DNA of 64,000 nucleotides from Gordonia hydrophobica NBRC 16057 (GCF_001592365.1 NZ_BCWU01000016.1:21864-85863); one strand, 5' to 3'; positions 42,760-51,914 are shown, counted from the stretch's first letter. Made by a program: numbers and translations. The notes: generated from the sequence alone by a model not told the origin.

Positions 42760-43614
42760 TCACCTACGAACCCCAGTGACTGGAGAGACACGCCTTTTCC
42801 GTACCGAGCGGAAGGGACGCCACGCCCGCGAATCAGGATCGAACGGAGCAACCAGAACCTTCATAACAAGAAGGAATACAATGTTGACCGGGGCAAGCAG
42901 CAACATCCGAAACAGGACACCCCAGTCTCCATGCATTCTAGCGGTACGGTAGTTTGCGTAAAGGTACCGCACGTTGTCGATCAACGGCTCTGCGAACCTC
43001 CGCCCCGACGCTACACCGACCAATGCAGGGAACAGCGCGGAGCGTCCACCGGCCTTCGCTAACGCCAGGGAGAGGTCAACATCTTCGTGAGTGTTCGGCG
43101 CGTTAAGCAGAAACTTCCGAGCATCACTCCAACTGTCAGCCCGAATGGCCATATTGTTCCCGCACAGAGTCTCTGTGGCCGTAGCACCATTCCTGATCGA
43201 CTTAGCAGCCGCCGACTTCACACTGCGTTCGACATACCCATCAATAGGGGTATCGTACGTATAGTTAATTCCAGTGACAGCCGAATAGTCCGAATGTTTT
43301 TCAAAGAACTCCTCCACTCGGCGAGACCATTGCGGCCCGAGGCGAGTATCGGCGTCAATTCGGCAAAGAATATCACCGGTAGCCACCTCAAATCCCACTT
43401 CCCGGGCCCAAACCACTCCAGGTCTCGATTCATACACCAGTTTTAAAGGAATACGGTTTTGATACTCGCGCACAATATCCATTGTGCTATCGGAACATCG
43501 ATTGTCGACTACAACGCACTCGTCAAACTGGCGCTGCTGTCTTGCCACACTTTCCAGACAGTCACCGATTGACGACTCCTCATTGTAAACAGGAATGACG
43601 AGGCTCAGTTTCAC
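42760..43614 (-). CDS. Family-2 glycosyltransferase with C-terminal membrane anchor
   Basis: 284-residue GT-A-fold glycosyltransferase. It begins KLSLVIPVYNEESSIGDCLESV, has VVVDNRCSD (~35), the metal-binding DADTR (DxD, ~87-91) and HEDVDLSLAL (~180), and ends with one hydrophobic segment (VLFRMLLLAPVNIVFLLVMKVLVA) and a basic tail, so it is probably membrane-attached. GTG 43614 is preceded by GAGAGG. Acceptor and sugar are unknown. Its GC content is strikingly low for this genome, a sign of recent transfer; no transposase or partner gene is beside it. Confidence 0.85.
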   Translation of the reverse strand: MKLSLVIPVYNEESSIGDCLESVARQQRQFDECVVVDNRCSDSTMDIVREYQNRIPLKLVYESRPGVVWAREVGFEVATGDILCRIDADTRLGPQWSRRVEEFFEKHSDYSAVTGINYTYDTPIDGYVERSVKSAAAKSIRNGATATETLCGNNMAIRADSWSDARKFLLNAPNTHEDVDLSLALAKAGGRSALFPALVGVASGRRFAEPLIDNVRYLYANYRTARMHGDWGVLFRMLLLAPVNIVFLLVMKVLVAPFDPDSRAWRPFRSVRKRRVSPVTGVRR

Positions 43615-43763
43615 GATGTACCTCTCGGACTAATCAACAACAATCGGTCTGCGAAGAGCCCCGACGTAGAACAAAACCCCACACGCCCACATTATCCAGG
43701 AAGCGGTATACCAGCAATCCCATCATCAGATGAAATCGTCTCCGACGTTGGATTCCTACGCCA

Positions 43764-43798
43764 AAGGCTCCGCTTCCCCAACGGGGAAGCGGAGCCTT
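43764..43798 (-). terminator. Terminator after rpsN
   Basis: A perfect 16-bp stem (AAGGCTCCGCTTCCCC and its complement) around a 3-base loop, 29 bases beyond the rpsN stop. It ends in A/T pairs and works in either orientation, so it can also shield the ribosomal genes from transcription entering from the left. Confidence 0.8.
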
Positions 43799-43827
43799 GT
43801 GTCTAGCTATGCCTCAGCGGCGAGAAG

Positions 43828-44013
43828 TCACCAGCTGGACTTCTGCACGCCCGGCAGTTCGCCTGCGTGTGCCATGTCGCGGAAGCAGACGCGGCACAGG
43901 CCGAACTTGCGGTACACCGAGTGCGGGCGGCCGCACTTGTTGCAGCGCGTGTAGCCCCGCACGGCGAACTTGGGCTTCTTGTTGGCCTTGTTGACCAGAG
44001 CCTTCTTTGCCAT
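43828..44013 (-). CDS. rpsN: 30S ribosomal protein S14, zinc-binding type Z
   Basis: 61-residue short S14 with two CxxC zinc pairs (CNKCG and CRVCF). It opens [20 protein letters not shown]. It starts one base past the rplE stop. In an intact spc operon rpsH would follow; here a terminator follows and rpsH lies 40 kb away. Confidence 0.97.
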   Translation of the reverse strand: MAKKALVNKANKKPKFAVRGYTRCNKCGRPHSVYRKFGLCRVCFRDMAHAGELPGVQKSSW

Positions 44014-44014
44014 G

Positions 44015-44593
44015 TCAGTTGTCCTTAGCGTCGTTGCTCTTGAACGGGAAGCCCAGAGCGCGAAGCAGTGCGCGGCCTTCGTCGTCCGTGGTGGCCGTGG
44101 TGACGACCGTGATGTCCATACCGCGCGGACGATCGATGGAGTCGATGTTGATCTCGTGGAACATCGACTGCTCGTTCAGACCGAACGTGTAGTTGCCGTT
44201 GCCGTCGAACTGGCGGTCGCTCAAGCCGCGGAAGTCACGGATACGCGGGAGGGCGATCGACACGAGTCGGTCGAGGAACTCCCACATGCGGTCACCGCGG
44301 AGGGTGACGCGGGCGCCGATCGGCATGCCCTCGCGCAGCTTGAACTGTGCGATGGACTTGCGTGCGCGGCGGATCTCCGGCGCCTGACCGGTGATGAGCG
44401 CCAGGTCGGCGACCGCACCGTTGATCAGCTTGGCGTCACGGGCGGCGTCGCCGACACCCATGTTGACGACAACCTTGACGACGCCCGGGATCTGCATCAC
44501 GTTGGCGTAGTTGAACTCGTCGTTCAGCTTGCCCTTGATTTCCTCGCGGTACTTGGCCTTGAGGCGGGGCTGGACCTTCTCAGAGGTGGTCAT
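44015..44593 (-). CDS. rplE: 50S ribosomal protein L5
   Basis: 192-residue 5S-rRNA-binding protein. Signature segments: [21 protein letters not shown] (~35-55), [25 protein letters not shown] (~67-91), and [15 protein letters not shown] near the end. It starts two bases after rplX. Confidence 0.97.
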   Translation of the reverse strand: MTTSEKVQPRLKAKYREEIKGKLNDEFNYANVMQIPGVVKVVVNMGVGDAARDAKLINGAVADLALITGQAPEIRRARKSIAQFKLREGMPIGARVTLRGDRMWEFLDRLVSIALPRIRDFRGLSDRQFDGNGNYTFGLNEQSMFHEINIDSIDRPRGMDITVVTTATTDDEGRALLRALGFPFKSNDAKDN

Positions 44594-44595
44594 AA

Positions 44596-44913
44596 TCAGA
44601 TGTCCTTCCCGGTCTTGCGGGAGATACGGACGTTCTTGCCGGTCTCCTCGTCGCGGCGGTAGCCGACGCGGGTCGGGTTGCCGTCGGCGTCGACGATCAT
44701 CACGTTCGACACGTGGATCGGAGCCTCCTGCGTCACGATGCCGCCGGACTCCGCACCGCGCTCGTTGGCCGAGGCGCTGGTGTGCTTCTTGATGCGGTTG
44801 ACGCCCTCGACGAGGACGCGCTCACGCTTCGGGTAGGCCTCGATGACCTTGCCCTTGGCACCCTTGTCCTTGCCCGCGATGACGATGACAGTGTCACCCT
44901 TGTGAATCTTCAT
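44596..44913 (-). CDS. rplX: 50S ribosomal protein L24
   Basis: 105-residue KOW-domain assembly-initiating protein, beginning [20 protein letters not shown] and containing [19 protein letters not shown] and [18 protein letters not shown]. It lies between rplN and rplE with short gaps. Confidence 0.97.
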   Translation of the reverse strand: MKIHKGDTVIVIAGKDKGAKGKVIEAYPKRERVLVEGVNRIKKHTSASANERGAESGGIVTQEAPIHVSNVMIVDADGNPTRVGYRRDEETGKNVRISRKTGKDI

Positions 44914-44916
44914 GGG

Positions 44917-45285
44917 TTAGATCACCTCCGGTGCGAGCGAAACGATCTTCATGAACTTCTTGTCGCGCAACTCGCGGCTCACCGGACCGAAGATGCGGGT
45001 ACCGCGCGGGTCGCTGTCGTTCTTGAGAAGGACGGCGGCGTTCTCGTCGAACTTGATGTACGAACCGTCCGGGCGACGGCGCTCCTTGACGGTGCGCACG
45101 ATGACGGCCTTGACGACCTCACCCTTCTTGACGTTTCCACCGGGGACGGCGTCCTTAACAGTGGCGACGATGACGTCGCCCACGCCGGCGTAGCGGCGCG
45201 ACGATCCGCCGAGCACACGGATGCAGAGAATTTCCTTTGCACCGGTGTTGTCGGCGACGTGCACCCGCGATTCCTGCTGAATCAC
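44917..45285 (-). CDS. rplN: 50S ribosomal protein L14
   Basis: 122-residue rRNA-binding protein beginning (V/M)[21 protein letters not shown] 45285 is chosen because AAGGAG lies nine bases upstream (45295-45300) and L14 is normally 122 residues; the longer open frame is leader. First gene of the proximal half of the split spc operon. Confidence 0.97.
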   Translation of the reverse strand: MIQQESRVHVADNTGAKEILCIRVLGGSSRRYAGVGDVIVATVKDAVPGGNVKKGEVVKAVIVRTVKERRRPDGSYIKFDENAAVLLKNDSDPRGTRIFGPVSRELRDKKFMKIVSLAPEVI

Positions 45286-45455
45286 TGCGTTAGTCTCCTT
45301 GACCTGGATACTTATGTCCGCCGGATTTCCGACCCGACGCACACGGTCTGTCACCATCGAAACAGGTGCCTGCCTGGGACTTCCCCGAGAACTCGGGTCG
45401 GTTTCAGTGGGTTCACCAGTCGACTCGCAGCGCACGCGCTGCAGGCAACCGGTCT

Positions 45456-45484
45456 AGTGTAGGCCACCGCGGACCCCTCTGCAA
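45456..45484 (-). promoter_or_regulatory. Promoter for rplN-rplX-rplE-rpsN
   Basis: Minus strand: TTGCAG (45479-45484), 17-base spacer, TACACT (45456-45461), a good housekeeping promoter giving a leader of roughly 160 bases before rplN. Confidence 0.7.
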
Positions 45485-45559
45485 AATCAGTTCGCCCGCG
45501 GTAAACCGTGCGGACCAGCACGAATGCACGTGCGCCTACACGGCCGGCTCCCTCGCCCT

Positions 45560-46306
45560 TCAGATGCGCTGCAGGCGGCTGATGCGCTGCCAGAGCACCG
45601 CGGGGGCCGTCGTGTGCATGGAGAGTGCGGTCATGTACTCGTCGAGGCGACGCGGATTGTCGCGCAGGTAGCCGATCGCCCTGGTCAGGTCCGTGATCAC
45701 CGACGAGCGGTAAGCGGTCTCCGCTTTGCTCACCGCCAGGTGAAACAGGTCTGCGCTCGGTTCCATCATCGCCAGGTCGATGAGGTCTCGGGCATGAACG
45801 GCCGTGTCGGTCCATCTGTCTGAATTGGCGAGGAGTTTGGTGGTCGCCATGTCGAGTTCGGTGAGCGTAGTGATGCCACAGATCTCGTCGTGAGCAGCTG
45901 GGTGCTCCAGCTCGATTCTGCCTTCGGCCACGATCTCGACCTTGATCGGTTCGCTATCGACCTCGACGATGGTGCGGACGCCGTACTGATCGGTGATGGG
46001 CACGCGCAGCTCGGTCAATGGGTGGATCGTCAGTGCATTGATAGACCGTGCCTGATGGACACGTTCCCGAAGCGAACCGTAGCCACCACGATCCGAGACC
46101 AGGAGGTCGATGTCGACGGATTCGCGGAATTCACCGTAGCGCAATGCAATCGCGGTGCCGCCACCGAAGTAGCAGCATGATTGGGCCAGGAGACCGCCGT
46201 CGAACGCTTCGAGGATGCGGGCGACCCGATTGTGATGCGGTCGATCAAACAAGGAGAAGTCCCCCGCCGTACTCGTCAGCGAGCCCCTGGATGAAGGTGC
46301 GCTCAC
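45560..46306 (-). CDS. AbiEii-family nucleotidyltransferase (toxin-like)
   Basis: 248 residues as drawn from GTG 46306; a TTG at 46252 (LFDRPHHNRVA) that overlaps the upstream gene's stop by eight bases is equally plausible. The nucleotidyltransferase motif is YFGGGTAIALRYGEFRESVDIDLLV (GG...hhhDhDhh), as in AbiEii/AbiGii and MenT-type toxins, which transfer nucleotides to RNA or proteins. HARDLIDLAMM near residue 160 is typical of the family's second half. It follows an HTH gene in one operon, the layout of type IV-like toxin-antitoxin or anti-phage pairs. Confidence 0.82.
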   Translation of the reverse strand: MSAPSSRGSLTSTAGDFSLFDRPHHNRVARILEAFDGGLLAQSCCYFGGGTAIALRYGEFRESVDIDLLVSDRGGYGSLRERVHQARSINALTIHPLTELRVPITDQYGVRTIVEVDSEPIKVEIVAEGRIELEHPAAHDEICGITTLTELDMATTKLLANSDRWTDTAVHARDLIDLAMMEPSADLFHLAVSKAETAYRSSVITDLTRAIGYLRDNPRRLDEYMTALSMHTTAPAVLWQRISRLQRI

Positions 46307-46736
46307 GGTCGGTCATCGCATCCTGGTCGACGTGACGCCACCCGCGTTCGTACCGGTGCAAGGCCTCTTCGCGAGACAGTTCAGCGCCCTGGCCGAGTTG
46401 CCAACAGATCGCCCGCAATTGCGGATAGTCGCCGACGCGAACGTTCCCCGGCACCGCGCGCGCCGGGCCCGGGGCGTCTGCGGCGGGACCGTCGGGCGTT
46501 CGGTCGCCGAAGGTCAGCTGCATCCCGAGCGCGGCAGCAGCGTTGGCGTAGGCACCGACGGTGACCGAAGCGGAGCCGGACTCGACGCGATGCAGCGTGA
46601 CCCGAGACATCCCTGCCGACTCCGCGGTCATCGCTGCAGTCACACCCAACTCCTTGCGCCGTGTGCGCAACGCCGTGCCCAGTGCGCTGAGGGCGCGCTG
46701 CGTGCGATCGCTGACCTGTGGACTCTTCGCGGGCAT
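46245..46736 (-). CDS. XRE-type HTH protein (antitoxin-like)
   Basis: 163-residue protein with an N-terminal HTH (LGTALRTRRKELGVTAAMTAESAGMSRVTLHRVESG, ~residues 20-55) and a C-terminal acidic region with no recognised domain. ATG 46736 (MPAKSPQVSD) is chosen because a TACAAT element lies seven bases upstream; ATG 46745 is possible. Probably represses its own operon and pairs with the downstream nucleotidyltransferase. Confidence 0.8.
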   Translation of the reverse strand: MPAKSPQVSDRTQRALSALGTALRTRRKELGVTAAMTAESAGMSRVTLHRVESGSASVTVGAYANAAAALGMQLTFGDRTPDGPAADAPGPARAVPGNVRVGDYPQLRAICWQLGQGAELSREEALHRYERGWRHVDQDAMTDRERTFIQGLADEYGGGLLLV

Positions 46737-46743
46737 GTATCTC

Positions 46744-46749
46744 ATTGTA
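46744..46749 (-). promoter_or_regulatory. -10 element of the HTH/AbiEii pair
   Basis: TACAAT on the minus strand, seven bases before ATG 46736, with no ribosome site between; probably a leaderless transcript. It lies in the 50-base gap after the pseudokinase-like gene. Confidence 0.5.
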
Positions 46750-46786
46750 GACAAATCCTGGCACCGGATCTCGTCGGCGCGAGACT

Positions 46787-47833
46787 CTAGGGACCTGCGC
46801 CGGACGGAGGGGTCGGAGTCGAATCGTCCGCGGTGAACTCAGTGCGGCGCACCTGACCGTCCTCCGCGATCGCGATGGTCCCGACCAGTGATCGCCCGGC
46901 CGGCACCAGCCGCACCGTGACTTGGGCGCCGACCTGCGCGCCGTCGAGAGCACCGACCGCAGCGGCTCGCAGTTCCTCGAGCACCACCGTCTCCCCACCC
47001 CAGCAGGGTGCGTCACGGTCGTCGAGCAGGACCACCCGGACGCCGCGGGCCCGCGCCTCCCACGCGGCCGTGGATATCGCAGCCACGTCCAGCCCCGGCG
47101 CCCGGATCCGGTCGCGGAGACCCGCCTCCACCAGTCGGCACCTCGCCACATCCTCGTCGCTGAGCGGTTCACCGGCCGCGATGTACTCCAGGAGCGGTCG
47201 TACCTGACTGTGCAGTCGGCCGACCCTTGCGTCCCGGACCCGACGGACGCTCTCCACGTCGCCGTCCCGTTCCTCTCGTCGACGGAGTGCGGCGATCTGT
47301 TGAGCCCGAGGCCGGATGAGGAGCGCGAAGAAGGTGGCCATCGCCAGCACGCCGAACGTGCCGGGGACCAGAATCGAGACGACCCCTGCGAGGTCGACAC
47401 CGCGGATCGCGGCTGCGCCGACGATCGCCGTCGCACACGCGATGCCCCCGGCCCAGGCGAGCGCGGTCCGCCCGCGCACCGCCAGGAGTGCGAACGTCAC
47501 GGCGGGCGCCGCGCCGAGTGCCAGGAGTCCGCCGCGGTCGGTCACCTCCATCGCCGTCACGGCCAGCGCTGACGCGAGTGCCCCGCTGACGGCAGTCGTC
47601 ACAGCGTCGATCATGCGCATCGGATCGCCCGGCGATCCGATGATCAGCGCCCAGCCGAGACCGAGCGAGCCGAATCCGAGCGCGAGGACCACCGGTTCCT
47701 GCACCCCGCCGCTCGTCGCGGCGAGGGCCACGAACGCCGTCCACGCCAGGAGGGCGACGGCGGCACCCTGCGGTGTCCGCAACTGCAGGATGGACGCGAC
47801 GTCGTCACCGGACGATCCGGCCCCGCCGATCAT
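46787..47833 (-). CDS. Membrane pseudokinase-like partner 1
   Basis: 348 residues: five to six membrane helices in about the first 170, then a helical linker (LRRREERDGDVESVRRVRD) and a cytoplasmic region with the motif RCRLVEAGLRDRIRAPGLD and WEARARGVRVVLLDDRD shared by three other proteins in this window. The last ~60 residues line up with a histidine-kinase ATPase domain but lack its Asn box and DxGxG motif. ATG 47833 overlaps the kinase stop (ATGA). Not a family I can name; likely a signalling partner of the kinase. Confidence 0.7.
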   Translation of the reverse strand: MIGGAGSSGDDVASILQLRTPQGAAVALLAWTAFVALAATSGGVQEPVVLALGFGSLGLGWALIIGSPGDPMRMIDAVTTAVSGALASALAVTAMEVTDRGGLLALGAAPAVTFALLAVRGRTALAWAGGIACATAIVGAAAIRGVDLAGVVSILVPGTFGVLAMATFFALLIRPRAQQIAALRRREERDGDVESVRRVRDARVGRLHSQVRPLLEYIAAGEPLSDEDVARCRLVEAGLRDRIRAPGLDVAAISTAAWEARARGVRVVLLDDRDAPCWGGETVVLEELRAAAVGALDGAQVGAQVTVRLVPAGRSLVGTIAIAEDGQVRRTEFTADDSTPTPPSGAGP

Positions 47834-49077
47834 CGGATGCCTCCCGCCGGCGGAGTCCACCGCAGGCGGACGGTGCACCCGTTGCCGGGGCTGGTGATGA
47901 CGGCGGCATTGCCGCCCGAGAGTGAACCGACCCGGTGCCGGATGCTCAGGGCCACGCCGAGCCGATCGCTCGGCACGGCGTCGGGGTCGAACCCGACACC
48001 GTCGTCGGTGACGACGACCTGGACCAGGTCTGCGGAGACGCCGATGAACGCCGCCCGTTGGGCGTCCGGGCCCGCGTGGAGGATACTGTTGCGAGTCGCT
48101 TCGGCCGCAGCTTCGGCGATGGCGGCGACGGCGTCGGACGGCATCACGGCGGCGTCACCGGAGACCTCGACGGTAACCGCAAGATCGCCGTCGACGCCTG
48201 CGAGCACTGCGCGGAGCCGCGCGACGAACTCGGGGCCGTCGATCTCGCCGACCCCACCGTCATCGTCGACCAGTTTGTCGATGGCCGCGAGCGCGGCCGC
48301 AGCCTGTGCCACCACCCGTGGATCGTCCCGATCGGCGGCGACGGCGACGAACGTCGACAGGACGTGGTCGTGAATCAGCGCATCGACACGCGCCAACTCA
48401 ACGTTGGCGACGCCGCGCGCCAGCGTCCGCTCGGTGGCCGACCGCGATGCGTCCAGCTCTGCGCTCAATCGCAGCACCTGGCTGATCACCAGAATGAACA
48501 CCGAACTGAAGACGATGCCGAAGAGCGCTTCCTCGATCGCCGACCAGAGGTCCGCATCGGGCACTCCGGTCACGGCGACGGCCGCGCCGAGCAGTTTGCC
48601 CGTCGCCAACGCCGCGATCGAGAGCGCGACAGATCGTCGCAGGACGAGGGTCACGCCGACCAAGCCGGCGAAGTCCAGGACCCATACGGCTGCGTGCTCA
48701 CCTGGACCTTGGGCGACGACCAGCCACAGCACGGCCGCCGCGATCAGACCGAGGGTGCAGGCGTCCACCAGCATCGGCATCGCACGACGCCACCGCGGAA
48801 CCAGCGAGGCGGCCAGCAGCGCCAGCCCGGGCCCGAACCCGAGCACCGCGCCGATCGGCGGGTACCACGTCGGAACCATGTCGACGGCCTCGGTCACCAT
48901 CTGCGGAATCACCAGCAGCGCGTAGACCACATAACCGCCGCCGACGAACCTCGCCAGGGAGATCTGGACGCGCTCCAACTCACTGAGAGCAGCGACCACC
49001 GGGCGCACGAAACGCCGCCGCCCGCCGTCCCGAGAGTCGGGCGGCGGGCGAGCGCTCTTGGAGAAGGTGCGCGTCAC
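47830..49077 (-). CDS. Membrane histidine kinase 1 (NarL-partner type)
   Basis: 415 residues: about six membrane helices (~45-215), a HisKA_3-like helix with candidate phospho-His in ALIHDHVLSTF (~245), and an ATPase domain with Asn box EATRNSILHAG (~340), DDGVGFDPD (~370) and SPGNGCTVRL at the end. No extracytoplasmic sensor domain, so the helices themselves probably sense. GTG 49077 overlaps the upstream LuxR-type gene stop (GTGA), and its own stop overlaps partner 1, giving a regulator-kinase-partner unit. Confidence 0.85.
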   Translation of the reverse strand: MTRTFSKSARPPPDSRDGGRRRFVRPVVAALSELERVQISLARFVGGGYVVYALLVIPQMVTEAVDMVPTWYPPIGAVLGFGPGLALLAASLVPRWRRAMPMLVDACTLGLIAAAVLWLVVAQGPGEHAAVWVLDFAGLVGVTLVLRRSVALSIAALATGKLLGAAVAVTGVPDADLWSAIEEALFGIVFSSVFILVISQVLRLSAELDASRSATERTLARGVANVELARVDALIHDHVLSTFVAVAADRDDPRVVAQAAAALAAIDKLVDDDGGVGEIDGPEFVARLRAVLAGVDGDLAVTVEVSGDAAVMPSDAVAAIAEAAAEATRNSILHAGPDAQRAAFIGVSADLVQVVVTDDGVGFDPDAVPSDRLGVALSIRHRVGSLSGGNAAVITSPGNGCTVRLRWTPPAGGIR

Positions 49078-49412
49078 CACGCTTCCAGTGTGGTGTATCC
49101 GTCCTGGAGAGCGCGAGCGAGGAGGTGCGCCTTGGTTGGCGCCGGGCGGCCGACCGCGGCGTATTTGGCGCGGATGCGGGAGATGTGGGTGCTCACCGTC
49201 GACTGCGAAATGAACAGTCTGGTGGCTGCATCCTCCTTCGACTCAGCGGCCATCCATGCCAGAAGCACCTCGATCTCGCGCCTCGAGAGCGCGGGAGCAA
49301 GCGGCTCCGGGGCCACCGAAAGATGCGGCTTCCTCATCCGCGGCGAGAGGGGCTTGCTCCCGTGCGGCGCAATGCCGCCGTTGACTCCGATCTCGAGTTC
49401 GGCAATGCTCAC
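49074..49412 (-). CDS. Stand-alone LuxR-type HTH regulator without receiver domain
   Basis: 112 residues; the C-terminal ~65 are a LuxR/GerE HTH (LSRREIEVLLAWMAAESKEDAA...ISQSTVSTHISRIRAKY). The ~45 residues before it are too short for a receiver domain and contain no phospho-Asp site. GTG 49412 is chosen because AGGAGG lies six bases upstream. Coupled to kinase 1 by GTGA overlap. How a kinase would control it without a receiver is not evident; its C-terminal part resembles the HTH of the full-length regulator at 52.1 kb (KY..VGRP..TK). Confidence 0.85.
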   Translation of the reverse strand: MSIAELEIGVNGGIAPHGSKPLSPRMRKPHLSVAPEPLAPALSRREIEVLLAWMAAESKEDAATRLFISQSTVSTHISRIRAKYAAVGRPAPTKAHLLARALQDGYTTLEAW

Positions 49413-49593
49413 AACGATCCTCCTGTGCAAGTCCCCGACCGAATGATTTATCGTCCCCAAGCTGAGAATCGCTCAGGATCACTGAGAACATTACGAAGGT
49501 TCGCCCGATGCCGGTAGACCCAGAAATAGGGACACCCGAAATGAGGTCATGGCGACTGCTCCCGGTCGCGCGGAGTTCTATCGAACAACCTGT

Positions 49594-50655
49594 TCAGGGC
49601 CGGTTCCCGACCGTTGATTCCTGCCCGCGGGCGTCGAACTCGAATCGGACGACCCGCCCTTGTCGCGCCACCGACACGGTCGCGAACCGTGTTCGACCGC
49701 GCGGCAGTAGCCGCGCAGTGACCTCGTCGCCGCTCACCGCGTCGCGCAGCACCGAGACCAGCCGATCGACCACTTCGCCGAGCGCGGACGGGTCCGGCAT
49801 GCCCGCCGCGATGTCGAAGTCGTCGAACAACAGCACCGACGCACCGCGCGCCCGCGCGCGCCACACGGCATTCGCCACGGCGGGCAAATCGAATCCCGGT
49901 GCACGAATCCGATCGCGCAACTGCGCCTCCACCAAGCGGCACCGCTGCACTTCGGAGGCAGTGAGGCCGTCGTCGGTGGCGATTCGATCCAGGAGTGGCC
50001 GCGCACCGTCGTCCAGTCGGGAGAGTTGCTGGTCGCGCACAGCCAGGGTGGCCTCCTCCGCGGACCGCGCCGCCGCCTCTCGCTCGGTCTGCTCGCGTAA
50101 CCCATAGAACTGACGCGCCCGGGGACGCACGATCGCAGCGAAGATGGTCGCCATCAGCACCGCTGCCAAGTTCGGCGCCTGCATCGTGAGCAACGCCGAC
50201 TGCGGTCCGGCGACCTGATCGGCGAGCAGTGCGACCACCAGGCCCAATCCGTATCCGACCCACGCCGCGACAGCGCGCCCACGGACGGCGAGGAAGGCGA
50301 CGACGATGGCGCTGATGCCGGTCAAGGTGACGTACGCCATGCCCGGGCGATGCGTCAACCCGGGGACTGCCACGACGATCGCGAGCGGTGGGACGATCAC
50401 GATGACGGCGGTCGCCCAGAGCACGACGGGGTCGCGCGGTGCACTGAGCAGCACTCCGACGGTCGCCAACAGCAGGAGCATCGCACCGAGGTACAGGAGC
50501 GGACTGGTGACACCGCCCGCGGCGAACCCGAGGACCAGGCAGACCAGCCACACCCCGAGACTGAGGGCAGCCGCGAATCCGGTCTGCATCCCCATGATCG
50601 CGGAGGCGTCGTTGCGCGGCGGCTGGTGCCACCACCACTCGGTCGGGCGCGTCAC
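49594..50655 (-). CDS. Membrane pseudokinase-like partner 2
   Basis: 353 residues; about six membrane helices to ~190, then LSRLDDGARPLLDRIA, RCRLVEAQLRDRIRAPGFD and VWRARARGASVLLFDDFD, followed by an ATPase-like tail (VTARLLPRGRTRFATVSVARQG) lacking nucleotide-binding motifs. GTG 50655 overlaps the stop of kinase 2 (GTGA) and has GGGAGAG upstream; GTG 50667 is the alternative. Same architecture as partners 1, 3 and 4. Confidence 0.7.
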   Translation of the reverse strand: MTRPTEWWWHQPPRNDASAIMGMQTGFAAALSLGVWLVCLVLGFAAGGVTSPLLYLGAMLLLLATVGVLLSAPRDPVVLWATAVIVIVPPLAIVVAVPGLTHRPGMAYVTLTGISAIVVAFLAVRGRAVAAWVGYGLGLVVALLADQVAGPQSALLTMQAPNLAAVLMATIFAAIVRPRARQFYGLREQTEREAAARSAEEATLAVRDQQLSRLDDGARPLLDRIATDDGLTASEVQRCRLVEAQLRDRIRAPGFDLPAVANAVWRARARGASVLLFDDFDIAAGMPDPSALGEVVDRLVSVLRDAVSGDEVTARLLPRGRTRFATVSVARQGRVVRFEFDARGQESTVGNRP

Positions 50656-51914
50656 CGTCTCTCCCACCCCAGCTGGACGGCGGTGCCCTCCCCCGGAGCG
50701 CTGCTCAATCGCGCCTGAGCGCCGGTCACCTCACGAAGCCGTTGCCGGATGCTGACTTCGACCCCCAAGCGTTCCGGCGGGACCGCTGACGGATCGAAAC
50801 CGTCACCGTCGTCGACGACGGTGACGCGCAGCGTATCGGGGCCGGTCTCGATGAGGACCGCGCACTCCGCGTCCGGGCCCGCGTGCCCCACGCTGTTCCG
50901 GACGGCCTCCCCCACCGCTTCGCCGAGAGCGCGCACCACCGGTGACGGATAGCGCGCATCCTGGGGGTCGACCCCGTCGCGCCGGATCACGACGGAGATC
51001 TCGGGATCGATCGACGTGACTGCTGCACGCAGGCGACCCAGCGTCTCGGCCGCGGTCAGATCGCCGTGGTCGACCGAGCCGGTCGCCACCTCTTGCAGTT
51101 GGGCCAACGCGCGGGCCGCCTGGTGCGGCAGCCGGGGCTCGTCCGGATCGCTGTACGCCGCGATCAGCGTGGCGGTCACATGATCGTGGATCAGGGCGTC
51201 GAATCGGGCGCGCTCGGTGTTGCGCGCGGCGACGGCCGCTGCCCGACCGGCCGCACGCATGGCACCGTCCCGCGTGTGATCGAGGAGCCGGCCGGTGCGG
51301 ACGACGCGGCCGGCAGCGAGCAGGAAACACAGGGTGAACACGATCGTCCACGTCGCCTCGATCACGACGTTCGTCTCGATCACGTCGGCGCGGCCGGTGT
51401 CGGTGATGAGCGCCGCGACGCTCGCGCAGACGATGAGGACGGCCACCGCCTCGCGTCCCGGGCGGACCAGCACCCAGGCCAGACTCGGAAGGCCGGAGAA
51501 GCTCATCAGCCAGGTGACCTGCTCCGCGTCGGCCTCCCAGCCGTTCCACGCCACGAACCACAGTCCACAGGCCAGCAGGTAGCCCCCGCTGCAGGCGATG
51601 GCAGCGACGGGAATGAGGTGATGGCAGGCGGGGATGAACGCGATCACGAGGAGCGCGACGCCCGGACCGAAGGCGACGACCGCTCCGACCGGGGTGAACC
51701 AGTCTGCGACCAGCCCCGGGGGTTGGCCGAACAGCGGAATGGAAGTGAGGAGATACGCGCAGAAACCGGCGCCGACGAGGCGCGCCATGGCGACGAGGAT
51801 CCGTGCGTGCTCGCTGGACGAGGCTGCGCGGTCAGAGTCAACGGGTCCGGAGGCGACGGCCTTGAGTGCGTCGGACGCATCCTCTGATGCGCCGACGTCG
51901 ACGGCAGCGTCCAA
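50652..51914 (-). CDS. Membrane histidine kinase 2 (NarL-partner type)
   Basis: Up to 420 residues; the start is uncertain (TTG 51914; ATG 51788 would remove 42 residues). About six helices, then RFDALIHDHVTATL with the candidate phospho-His, Asn box EAVRNSVGHAG, VVDDGDGFDPS and SAPGEGTAVQLGW. Follows the full-length response-regulator gene after 157 bases and is coupled to partner 2. Confidence 0.85.
   Translation of the reverse strand: MDAAVDVGASEDASDALKAVASGPVDSDRAASSSEHARILVAMARLVGAGFCAYLLTSIPLFGQPPGLVADWFTPVGAVVAFGPGVALLVIAFIPACHHLIPVAAIACSGGYLLACGLWFVAWNGWEADAEQVTWLMSFSGLPSLAWVLVRPGREAVAVLIVCASVAALITDTGRADVIETNVVIEATWTIVFTLCFLLAAGRVVRTGRLLDHTRDGAMRAAGRAAAVAARNTERARFDALIHDHVTATLIAAYSDPDEPRLPHQAARALAQLQEVATGSVDHGDLTAAETLGRLRAAVTSIDPEISVVIRRDGVDPQDARYPSPVVRALGEAVGEAVRNSVGHAGPDAECAVLIETGPDTLRVTVVDDGDGFDPSAVPPERLGVEVSIRQRLREVTGAQARLSSAPGEGTAVQLGWERR

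Larger units (their letters stand above)
42594..43827. other. Low-GC patch between acyltransferase and ribosomal genes
   Basis: Contains the glycosyltransferase gene (42760-43614). Flanks 42594-42759 and 43615-43763 hold no visible gene. The row 43261-43320 has 25 G+C of 60, far below the surrounding genes. The right end carries the rpsN terminator. Confidence 0.65.
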
